From Catonia carolina (lineage: Eukaryota; Arthropoda; Insecta; Hemiptera; Achilidae): 64,000 nucleotides of DNA. Under the pieces are notes generated by a model. It did no database searches and was not told the DNA's origin. It worked only from the letters and a program-made list of their open reading frames with translations. Where the stretch lies: the NCBI GenBank assembly GCA_035578175.1, contig JAQMRL010000003.1:84641969-84705968 (forward strand), in the 5' to 3' direction. The position numbers were made by a program, and so were the translations under genes. This document shows positions 35,701-42,545 of this stretch, in pieces (position 1 is the stretch's first letter; each line of letters opens with the position of its first letter).

Positions 35701-38700
35701 TAACGCAATCTCTCACAGTAGTAGTGACGTAATGCATACCTCTCAGCTTCATAAAGCTTGGGGACAGGCAGTAGTTGCTAATGACCAAGCTGTCGATGTG
35801 ACTGAAAATAAACTAAAAAAAACTATTTTTTGAATATTTTTAGTGTTGGAATGATTTATGGCTTTATGAACACAATAAAAATTAATGTTTAACCAGAAAT
35901 TTTATTTTTCTATAATGTTGAAATTTTAGTCGGCAATGGCAGGTTTACGCCTGCAAGTCTTTGAAATAAGGGCTGGCACTTTTTGTACACCCTTATTCAA
36001 ACTACATGGCACTTAGATCAAACTTTTAAATACTGTTTCGGCACTGAAAGGGTTAAACAGTGCACATTGGCTGAGCAACAGCTTTGAGTGGATGAGAGCA
36101 TTGAGCTGCCAAGTGTGCGGCACTCTTTCGTCCTCGAGTTGGGAAACTGGCTCACAAAAGGTGGATGAAGCACATAACGTGGTCAACAACATAAGCATGT
36201 AGAAGGCAGAGAAAATCCTTTGGCTAGTCCTAGTTTATCATTCATGGCCATGTTCTAGCTAAATAGGAATCTCCAGTATTTGGAAATTTCATGAGGATTG
36301 ATATTCATTACTTCAAACCATTCTGTGAAGGAAAATTTATGGAAAAGAAGGATCTGTCAGAAGAAGAGTGTTGTAGCTCTGAAACCTAATAATTTGGCAT
36401 GTAGAAGGCTCAGAACTATTCCACAGTGAAACAAATAAGTGATAATTCCTATAATGATGATCACCAAAACTCAAAAGAAATAGACACCTAAAGAACTCAA
36501 AAGATTCAACAGAACTTTTTATTTTTTGTTTAGCCTGATACAGAGGATCATAAAAACCATTTCCATCAAAGACCCAGTCTTAAGCAATTAATGATAGCAC
36601 TGATCATCTTAAACACGAACTGATTGAAAATTTTTTATTGTTAAAATATTTTATAAAATATATTATACATTTTACTGAAGTACTTGTTGAAAATTAAAAA
36701 AAAAATTTTAATGTTACAGGTTCTGGTATCATAACTCGCAATGAATTAAGTATATTTTACTCCTCTATGCTTGGTCTAACTACAAAACAATTAAATGAAC
36801 TTCTTGAAAAAGCTTATAAAGCATTGACTGCGGTATGTATATTAATTATGCCAATGTATAATAGTTGATTATAGTCACTATAATGGAATAAATTCATTCC
36901 AAATTATTGTGGCAAGTGAGTTGTGTGTTAAATTATTGAATTTCAGAATTTATTGTTAAAACCAAGTTGCTTAGTATTTGTAAAGTTTGTATTCTAAAGG
37001 CTTTACCTCGTTGCTGCAACAATGAGTTCTTTTTTTTTATTTATTTAACGTCACATCAACTGCAACGGTTATTAGCGATGACATTGGGGTGTAACTGTGT
37101 ACAATGGAGGATGAAATGATTTTTTGTAATGCATGAAATTATGCCGTGCCTGAGTGGGATTCGAACCCACGATCGCATGATGAGAGGTATATAAGTACGT
37201 TACCAACTACGCCAATATGGCCGGTATGAATTCCTTTTAGTAACCATTCTTTTCATATTACTGGAATACCATCAGCTGAAGTTGATTATCTTCTCCTTCT
37301 TAGAGTGCTGACTCCATTGATGAAGATTGGCTGATAAGTCGCTTCCTATCATTAACCACTCTATAAAGATTATGCGCACTAATGTTTGTCCACTCTCTAA
37401 TATCCTTCAACAATAAGTAATTCCTTCATTTATGTCTGAGCCTACCCTCAACCCTGCATTAGAATATATGCTTTAGAATTTATCACTCCTGTCCTGTACA
37501 AATGACCAAGGTAGGCAGTCTGTTCTTTTGATTATGCTTATTAACCCACACATTTTCATTAACAATGGTAACATGAATGCTCCATGAAACTGATTATTAT
37601 TCTACCCACTTATTAAAAGCTTCTAGACTATTTATCAACTATTAAAAAAAGTACTTGATTTACAGATTAGGAAAAATTTCTTAAAACATTATGTTTGGAG
37701 TGTAGCATTATACGGAAGTGAAACGTGGGTGATAGGGGCTGTAGAAAAGAAGAGGATAGAAGCTTTTGAAATGTGGTGTTATACGAAAATGTTACAGATT
37801 AGGTGGGTGGACAAAATAAGTAATTTAGAGGTTCTTAGGCGAGTGGATGAAAAAAGAGGTATATGGAAGCATCTTACCAAAAGAAGGGATAGGCTGGTGG
37901 GGCATATCCTAAGACATCCAGGTATTGGGCTATCAATAACGAAGGGTAATATTGAGGGAGTAAATTGTAGAGGGAGGCAAAGATTAGAGTATATAAAGCA
38001 AATTACAAAAGATGTAAGGTGTTACAGGTATGTAGATATGAAACGACTTGCGCAAGATAGAACAGGTTGGAGAACTGCATCAAACCAGTCGAGAGACTGA
38101 TGACAAAAAAAAGTACTGAAGTCCATATTTCTATACCATACAACAGGACAGAATAAATAAATAGCTTACCTAACCTGCATCTTACAGGAAGTGAAACTGT
38201 ATTATTAACAGGCAAATTCTTCTATACTATTTTTCAGGGCTGATGAGCTCCGAACCTACGCATTGTCCCCTACCTACTTCATAGCTAGCCAACGACTTGC
38301 CAGCAACGTTGCAAATACTTGCTCTCGTAGCTCGGTTACATATTTAATCCACCATTTTTTTGGTCTTTCAATAACAATTATAACCTACAAACATACAATC
38401 AGCTGAATATATTATAAAGTATTGTTTGTTAACGCACTCTATAATCGATGTTTTCAGTATGAGACGGAAGACACGAGTGAACTACTGTGGCTCTTATACG
38501 CATGCTCGCATAATGTTTGTCAAGCTGATATATTTGTACAATCTGACAACGCTGTCAATCGTTCTTATTGGTCTAAACGCATGGAACAGCAGAGCTCATC
38601 AACTGTGAAAAGCATTATAGTCACAAAACTAGCCTTGCCATTTCATTGTAAGTTCTGATTTCCACTGCTGGCTTCGGATCTCCTGTAATCAAACTTCCCA

Positions 38701-39789
38701 AATATTCAATTTCTGAATCTTTTCAATAAGTTGATGTACAATAAGTAAGTGCGAGGAACCTTACTGACTACCATCATCTTAGTTTTCATTGGGCTGATCT
38801 TCAGACTATGAGCCTCTCCCTCTTTACAAATTCTATCCATCAAGTGCTGAAGTCTCTATGCAGAATCTGCAAAAATGACTACAGCAGAAGAGAGAAGTGC
38901 AAGAAGACGAAGAATATCTTAGTTAAAAAACCAAGACTGGTATCATTGCTTCTCTGTGGAACTATTTAGAGCAAGTGTCAGAAATTAGAATTTTTGATGA
39001 CCACTGATAGGAAAAGGCACTAAAAAAGTACAGTACTTATTGAATTTCATACCTATGATCAACCCTTCTAAGTTCTGTTCTATCAGCTTTCCCTTTCCTC
39101 TCTTACCCAGTATTGCATTTTCAATTTTGACCGCCTAAGTAAAAAGCTTTGGAAAAACTATTTGGAAGAACAGCTAGTGATCAGTGATGTTCCCACGAGT
39201 ATTGTTATTGGTGAACTGCACTGATTTGATGGTAGGAAGCACCGAGGGTCGGGAAGGGGTAAATAGATAAAGTAACTAAAGATAGAATTATACTACAATA
39301 TCTAACACCCAGTACCATATTCACATACATTCCCTAGTAGGCAAAATCGGGTGTGGAGTCTAAAAGACTTGTAAGACTAAAGCAAAGTAATTATTCACAC
39401 TATTACAACCAGGCTCAAAATAAATAATACAAAATTACCGCAGGAATATATAAGTATAAAATTTTATCAGAACAACCTCCATGATATAGGGGTTAGCACA
39501 CACCAAGTTACCTGAAACATAATTTATTTTAAATTTTCAATATTTAATAATTTTTTCATTTTATTTTCAGAATGGAGAACACCCTCTTACATATTCTCTC
39601 TACAGATTAAGTTTTGCAAATTTTTTGCTTGGAAGATATCCCAATGGACCAGGTGAATACATATATGGCCACGTGAGCAAACCAGTGGAATGTTTCCCAA
39701 TTGACTATAGTGCGATGAACACTCCTCCAGATCAGTTAGAACAATATACACCTGACAAATCATCAAATAGACGTTCAGTTATTGTCTGA
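18479..39789 (+). CDS. EF-hand calcium-binding protein (sarcoplasmic CBP/calexcitin-like), complete, six exons
   Basis: Spliced CDS from exons 18479-18893, 24008-24210, 32391-32505, 34625-34780, 36720-36832 and 39571-39789: 1221 nt, 406 residues plus TGA. All introns are GT-AG and phases match at every junction (1,0,1,1,0), which is the main evidence. Residues 1-75 are Ser/Thr/Gly-rich and probably disordered. Residues about 80-110 are basic. A canonical EF loop lies at residues 189-200 (DMDRDDLISIQD) and a second at 294-305 (NTSGSGIITRNE) across the exon 4/5 junction. The tail holds the LSFANFLLGRYPNGPG segment and ends in SVIV. The layout resembles the invertebrate sarcoplasmic calcium-binding/calexcitin group of cytosolic Ca2+ buffers or sensors; the long N-terminal extension is unlike the short classical members. 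The exact orthologue is not recognised. A CAG acceptor at 18473-18475 just before the ATG implies an upstream 5'UTR exon that was not located. Confidence 0.85.
18900..20387. other. EF-hand intron 1, 5' part
   Basis: No gene. Short inverted blocks (tactggtaacgc.ataagttgacgat at 19174-19205 and 19858-19893) suggest remains of a TIR element about 720 bp long. Confidence 0.45.
20388..20665 (+). repeat. tRNA-headed SINE with a tandemly repeated tail
   Basis: Head GCCGGCCGCATTGGCGTAGT and B-box GGGTTCGAATCC. Then a tail (acgtcgtcgctaatgacc ... gttgatgcgacgttaaataa) present twice (20490-20570 and 20582-20660) about 90 bp apart. The conserved tail is shared with copies at 37029 and, weakly, the other SINEs, suggesting a common LINE partner. 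Confidence 0.75.
21010..21402 (-). mobile_element. Family D, copy B
   Basis: Full length, minus strand, with an 11-bp imperfect duplication (gttttattaat / gtttcattaat). 78-codon open frame shared with copy A. EF-hand intron 1. Confidence 0.75.
21485..21640 (+). repeat. tRNA-headed SINE
   Basis: Head CTCCTTAGCGTAACGGTAGC, B-box-like GTTTCGATTCCC, tail cgctaataaccaagcgactg. In intron 1 of the EF-hand gene. Confidence 0.7.
21872..22995 (-). pseudogene. Mariner transposase, frame broken at a foldback duplication
   Basis: The N-terminal part (from the Met at 22995 or the downstream MASFNEQRAAVKFCFLLGK) has two helix-turn-helix regions (YEWFLRFKNG, RSGRPSTSRTDENV) and the first catalytic Asp in ITGDESWCYGYDPETKQ. 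The C-terminal part in another frame has the second Asp (FFHHDNAPAHTA) and the third (YSPDLAPCDFFLFPRMK), with about 34 residues between them as in DD34D mariners. The two frames meet at a 24-bp-arm perfect inverted repeat, so no full-length transposase is made. Confidence 0.9.
22201..22252. repeat. Perfect 24-bp-arm hairpin inside the mariner transposase
   Basis: Arms 22201-22224 (starting CCCCTGTCTGCC) and 22229-22252 are exact reverse complements around a 4-base AAAA loop. The right arm, read plus, lies on the upstream side of the coding strand. The left arm encodes the family's normal WQTGDWF lead-in, so the right arm is the extra, inverted copy. Confidence 0.9.
24008..24210 (+). CDS. EF-hand gene, coding exon 2 (first EF-hand)
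   Basis: The acceptor is a 17-T tract plus AAG and the donor GTACGC follows 24210. Two bases complete the split codon (Ala139); then 67 residues run to Glu206. The exon holds an acidic linker and helix-loop-helix EF-hand 1, loop residues 189-200 with Asp at positions 1, 3, 5 and 12. Ends in phase 0. A deleted mariner (24295-25250) begins only 85 bp past the donor. Confidence 0.85.
24295..25250 (+). mobile_element. Internally deleted mariner-superfamily element
   Basis: 956 bp with TA at both ends and inverted ends GGGTGATTCAAAAAGAGCGC (one side inverted). It keeps both coding ends but lacks the catalytic core. Lies in intron 2 of the EF-hand gene, same orientation, 85 bp past exon 2. Confidence 0.88.
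24462..25143 (+). pseudogene. Mariner-type transposase remnant, catalytic centre deleted
   Basis: The N-terminal 155 residues (from MEKCTIAQRVLIVKTFYQSG) carry the HTH DNA-binding part (NESTVRRLMKKFFETGSTVD, SSVRRILRYDLQYHPYK) up to ADHQKRRQFVDWVL. The frame then stops near 24938. A second frame starts at TPCDFHLWGHLKSLVYANKP, just after the third catalytic Asp region, and ends HMHDIIFHT. The first two catalytic acidic residues are missing. The HTH part could still bind the inverted repeats (inference). Confidence 0.85.
25270..26200 (-). mobile_element. Family S, copy 5 (in EF-hand intron 2)
   Basis: About 930 bp, 5' end slightly eroded (tctgatgttctcttacc), CA/GC tract at 26021-26068, ends ggcaagagaaagt. 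Inserted 20 bp after the deleted mariner. Confidence 0.7.
26738..26783. repeat. (GT)n microsatellite
   Basis: About 22 GT units, next to the left arm of the inverted repeat. Confidence 0.9.
26783..27376. repeat. Large imperfect inverted repeat (about 230-bp arms)
   Basis: Arms about 26783-27010 and 27154-27376 are roughly 80-85% complementary with a spacer of about 140 bp. Shared blocks: caatatgcggattgtaaaac, aactaaaacttgt, ataaaacaaagtatt, ataaaattatttcgaaaa. EF-hand intron 2. Confidence 0.75.
27993..28527. mobile_element. pogo/Tigger-like MITE
   Basis: 535 bp between TA dinucleotides; inverted ends TAGTAGAATCTCAGTAGTCC / CAGTAGAATCTCGGTAGTCC. Both ends have a second internal ccggattactgga motif. 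No transposase left. EF-hand intron 2. Confidence 0.8.
28893..29629 (+). mobile_element. TTAA MITE, copy 1 (family T)
   Basis: 737 bp with perfect TTAA on both sides and short inverted ends GGGGAGATTG / GGGGAGACTG. In intron 2 of the EF-hand gene. Inverted relative to copy 2. On the minus strand it has an open frame with FLQIVFYVFCVLLIFGAPEE, shared with copy 2. Confidence 0.82.
29630..32390. other. EF-hand intron 2, 3' part
   Basis: Holds the 30475 foldback MITE, a T18 tract at 31605-31622 next to a possible SINE scrap, and AT-rich simple sequence (31680-31960). No exon seen. Confidence 0.5.
30475..30790. mobile_element. Foldback MITE with about 130-bp imperfect inverted arms
   Basis: Ends GGACCCGTCACCGATT / GGGCCAGTCACTGATT. 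The arms remain alignable through aattgaYactttt, tatgaactta and aattagttataa. In EF-hand intron 2. Confidence 0.6.
32391..32505 (+). CDS. EF-hand gene, coding exon 3 (115 bp)
   Basis: Acceptor gattgttttag, donor GTATTT. Encodes 38 residues, beginning RLRRFADWTENSPEF, plus one base; it directly continues the EF-hand 1 helix. The length is not a multiple of three, so skipping would shift the frame. The exon sits between two inverted copies of a 740-bp TTAA MITE (28893-29629 and 32595-33336); the downstream copy begins 89 bp after the exon. Confidence 0.85.
32595..33336 (-). mobile_element. TTAA MITE, copy 2 (family T)
   Basis: 742 bp, flanks TTTA and TTAA, same ends as copy 1, opposite orientation. 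In intron 3, 89 bp after exon 3. The shared open frame (FLQIVFHVFCVLLIFGAPEE) is on the plus strand here. I see no known domain in it. Confidence 0.82.
34101..34489 (-). mobile_element. Family D, copy C
   Basis: Full length, minus strand, 11-bp imperfect duplication (atatttgatat / atatttaatat). 74-codon open frame. EF-hand intron 3, 136 bp before exon 4. Confidence 0.75.
34625..34780 (+). CDS. EF-hand gene, coding exon 4
   Basis: Acceptor ttttttttcag, donor GTAATT. Encodes residues 245-296 (Asp245 split across the junction), including ITLEEWFGHWGKLL and the entering helix of the second EF-hand (LPKILFQAINTS). Starts and ends in phase 1. Confidence 0.85.
35147..36052 (+). mobile_element. TTAA-flanked element carrying the same SINE, copy 2, with a nested MITE
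   Basis: 906 bp with TTAA on both sides, ends CCTTTTCAGTTCCAA / CCCTTTCAGTGCCGA. In opposite orientation to copy 1. The same SINE sits at the same internal position (35322-35820), and a 324-bp MITE interrupts the SINE. Lies in intron 4 of the EF-hand gene. Confidence 0.8.
35448..35771. mobile_element. TA-flanked MITE nested in the SINE of the TTAA element
   Basis: Inverted ends CTGCCCGTCCCCAAGCTTTG / CTGCCTGTCCCCAAGCTTTA with TA outside both. 324 bp, non-coding. Absent from copy 1 at 15418, which gives the empty site. Confidence 0.8.
36720..36832 (+). CDS. EF-hand gene, coding exon 5
   Basis: Acceptor taatgttacag, donor GTATGT. Encodes residues 297-334. It completes the second EF loop (SGSGIITRNE, with Glu at position 12) and its exiting helix. 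Phase 1 to phase 0. Confidence 0.85.
37029..37226 (-). repeat. tRNA-headed SINE
   Basis: Minus strand: CCGGCCATATTGGCGTAGTT, B-box GGGTTCGAATCC, tail ending gttgatgtgacgttaaataa. Same family as 20388. In EF-hand intron 5. Confidence 0.75.
37300..37500 (-). mobile_element. LINE 3' fragment (reverse-transcriptase C-terminus relic)
   Basis: Minus-strand residues KDIREWTNISAHNLYRVVND and RKRLISQSSSMESAL resemble the C-terminal WT.....LYR.V.DR block of many insect LINEs. Stops present. EF-hand intron 5. Confidence 0.45.
37663..38115 (+). mobile_element. RTE-like LINE 3' fragment
   Basis: Reads HYVWSVALYGSETWVIGAVE, KRRDRLVGHILRHPG, RGRQRLEYIKQITKDV and DRTGWRTASNQSRD, then TGA and an A-rich tail. 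A typical C-terminal thumb/tail of an RTE-like ORF, open over 123 codons. EF-hand intron 5. Confidence 0.75.
38116..38960 (-). mobile_element. Decayed LINE fragment, opposite orientation
   Basis: Minus strand: LQHLMDRICKEGEAHSLKIS and MKTKMMVVSK (palm-region blocks) near 38850-38740, and SLPVRCRLGKLFIYSVLLYG near 38190-38140. Many stops between. It meets the plus-strand fragment tail to tail. Confidence 0.55.
39571..39789 (+). CDS. EF-hand gene, coding exon 6 and stop
   Basis: Acceptor ttttattttcag. Encodes residues 335-406 and ends in TGA. It contains LSFANFLLGRYPNGPGEY, typical of the C-terminal lobe of this family, then a hydrophilic tail ending RRSVIV. The last residues fit a hydrophobic-x-hydrophobic PDZ ligand pattern, which is inference only. 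Confidence 0.85.
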   Translation, partial: NGEHPLTYSLYRLSFANFLLGRYPNGPGEYIYGHVSKPVECFPIDYSAMNTPPDQLEQYTPDKSSNRRSVIV

Positions 39790-40670
39790 AGACATATTTA
39801 TAATTTATTTGTGATCTTTGTCCAGTAATCTCTTTTTCAAGGTTTTGCACTTGGGAATCAATTGAGATTAAATTATCTCTTTTATCGGGGATTTTTGAGG
39901 GGAGTAGAACAGTCTGTATGTAACATGTTAAATTTAGTAAAATCAAGGTATATTATCTCAGGAACTATTGCAGCTGCAGTACTGGGATTTGTGCCAACTA
40001 ATAAGCAATAATAACTAAAAGGTTGAAAAAATCTTATATTTTAACTGTACGTCTTATAAAAAATTTAAAATTTATTCCTTTCATTTTTGATCAAAATTAT
40101 TTTGCAGTTATTTGACAAAAAGTGATATTATTGAATCTTCTCTGATCATTTTTGTACACCTGTAATTTAACTACTTAAAATAACTGCCAAAAATGAACCT
40201 ACAATAGTGGTTTTTGAGATTTTAAGTCTCTTTATTTATTTCAAGAAATTATTTCCATAACATGTGAGGTTAAATGGTGTCTCCTAGCTGCTACTAGTAT
40301 AACTAAAAACATCGTTCGTGTTGGTGGACTCGCTACATAAATTTAAAATAACATTTCACGAAAGATAGATACAGGCTATATAAAACTACCATTTTAATAG
40401 TCTATAATAAGCAATTAAACTACCACTTCTCAATGAAATGATTTATTTTTGTTGAGACTAATGTGTGTAAGATGTTTATAGAAATGTACGATAATAACCC
40501 CGTACTGCTCCCAACTCCATCGTGGTGATCTCAAGGTCAGAGCTACCAATAAAACTCAAGAACTGTAAAAGTAGTAAACCTACCAATTTTAGTTCTTCAT
40601 CGTGAGAAAATATTCAATGAGTCATAATTGAGCCGCATTGAAACAGTATGATCACCACTACAGTTTTTTT

Positions 40671-41264
40671 ACTTTCTCTTGCCTAAATGAATATGTAGGA
40701 AGGAAAGTATTGTTTTCATATCAATTTTTTGAAATCCAGTTTTCACTGGATCTACACGTTTTCAAACCCCCTAAACCCCAAAAAACATGTTTTTAGTGAT
40801 TGGTCAGTGGGTGTGTGTGTGTGAACAAAATATCTCAAGAACGGAATATCATATGAACTTGAAACTTAAGTTAGATACTACTGCTGAACCTGAGACAAAC
40901 ATTTTCATCAAAATCAGTCAACTGGAAGTAATAGTTTATTCGTGTCATTTTTCACTATTTTGCGATTTTCTCAAAAACGGCACCTATGACTTTTTTTAAA
41001 AATTGCATCACTTACTAAATTTTTTATGCTCTACAAGACAGTGTAGGCGCCATGTCTGCTGAAATTCTTGGAGAGGCTGTTTTCTCATAAAAAAATTGCG
41101 GCTTTAACATGCATTTTAGCGCAAAAATATATAAAATAAATTGTAGAGAATTTAAACTCCTACAACTTTTGTTTCGAACATTTTTTTTGTATAACACTAA
41201 TGTAATGTTATATTGTTAATTATGTACATTGGTAAGAGAAAGTCGTGTGAGTGTTCACACCAGA
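40671..41264 (+). mobile_element. Family S, copy 6 (internally deleted)
   Basis: Both ends are present (actttctcttgcc and cacaccaga) but about 340 bp of the interior, distal to the conserved tacaacttt block, are missing. Confidence 0.7.
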
Positions 41265-41286
41265 TTTTTTTTTCTTTTTCACATAC

Positions 41287-41427
41287 CTGAATAATCTAAC
41301 ATTTTTCTGCTGAGCAGCTCGACAAAGGCTCATTCCTGCTTCAGCTAATGCAACAGCTACTCGCATGCTTTCTTCAGAAAAACTTCAAATGTCAGCCTTA
41401 CTAACTCGATTCCTGACCATCATGAAT
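41287..41427 (-). pseudogene. Isolated pipsqueak-type HTH exon with an in-frame stop
   Basis: Read on the minus strand, this block has an acceptor (tttttttcag) and a donor (GTATGT). It encodes MMVRNRVSKADI, then TGA, then SFSEESMRVAVALAEAGM and RAAQQKNVRLF. This matches the start of pipsqueak-type DNA-binding domains found in Tigger/Jerky transposases and derived genes (basic lead, Ser-Glu-Glu helix, repeated Ala, Arg-Ala-Ala recognition helix). TGA replaces what is usually a Gly codon. No partner exon was found. It lies between two S elements. Either a dead transposase-gene exon or an exon of a host gene with a sequence error. Confidence 0.5.
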
Positions 41428-41642
41428 CTGAAAAAAAAATAAATTAGGTCTAAATTTATTTGTATTTAAAAATGAATGATATATAAAACTACTAGTTCTA
41501 AATTTGTTCAATTTTTAAAAGAATAATAATAGTGCAGTACTTGCTGTAAATTTAAGATAAATTTTAAATAGTTTGTTGAAATGCTTCACTCTGCCCAATA
41601 TGTTATTTCACTGTCCCTCAAAGAATCACCAGTTGCCTTTTT

Positions 41643-42545
41643 ACTTTCTCTTGCCTATATGAATATACAGGAAGGAAACTATTGTTTTCATGTCGATTTT
41701 ATGAAATCCGAGTTTTCACCGGATCTACAAGTTTTCAGTCCCCCCTGAACCTAAAAAACATGTTTTCAGCGATTGGTCTGAGTGTGTGTGAACAGAATAT
41801 CCCAAGAACGGAACAACGTACGAACTTGAAACTTAAAACTTAAGTTAGATACTACTACTGGACCCGACACGAACATTTTCATCAAAATCTGTAAACCGGA
41901 AGTAGAAGTTTATTCGTGTAATTTTTCACTCTTTTGCAATTTCTCAAAAACGGCTCCTATGATTTTTTTTTAATTGCCTCAGTTACTACATTTTTTATGC
42001 TCTGCAAGATAGGGTAGGTGCCATATCTGCTGAAATTCTAGGAAAGGCTGTTTTCACGTAGAAAAATTGTTTTTTCTGATTGCAACTTTAATATGCACTA
42101 ACACAAAAATGTATACAACAAAAAATGTAGAGAATTTAAAACCCCACAACATTTATTAGTAACTTTTTTTTGTATAACGCTTAGTTTATCGGTAATTAGC
42201 GATTTTCTATTTTTTTCTCACGAAAACATGTAAAAAATTGATTTTTTAAAGATTTCAGCCTTATCATGCATTTTACGACTTATAATCAAATTTATAGGAA
42301 ATTAAAAGATCTACAAATTTTATTGAGAGCATTTTTCTCTACAGAACCTAGTTTAGCGTGAAAAAGTGATTTTCTGTATTTTTAAGCCAAACAGGTTGAT
42401 TTTCATTTTGCGTCTTTTACTCATGATTAAAATCAGGTTATGTTTTTGAGGTTAGTTTATTTCTAATGTTTTATTACTAATTTTAGGTTATATTGGTCAT
42501 AATTTACATTGGCAAGAGAAAGTTGTGTGAGTATTTCACACCAGA
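41643..42545 (+). mobile_element. Family S, copy 7
   Basis: About 900 bp, full length, with a very short GT tract. Same orientation as copy 6, 378 bp away, with the pipsqueak-type exon between them. Confidence 0.7.
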
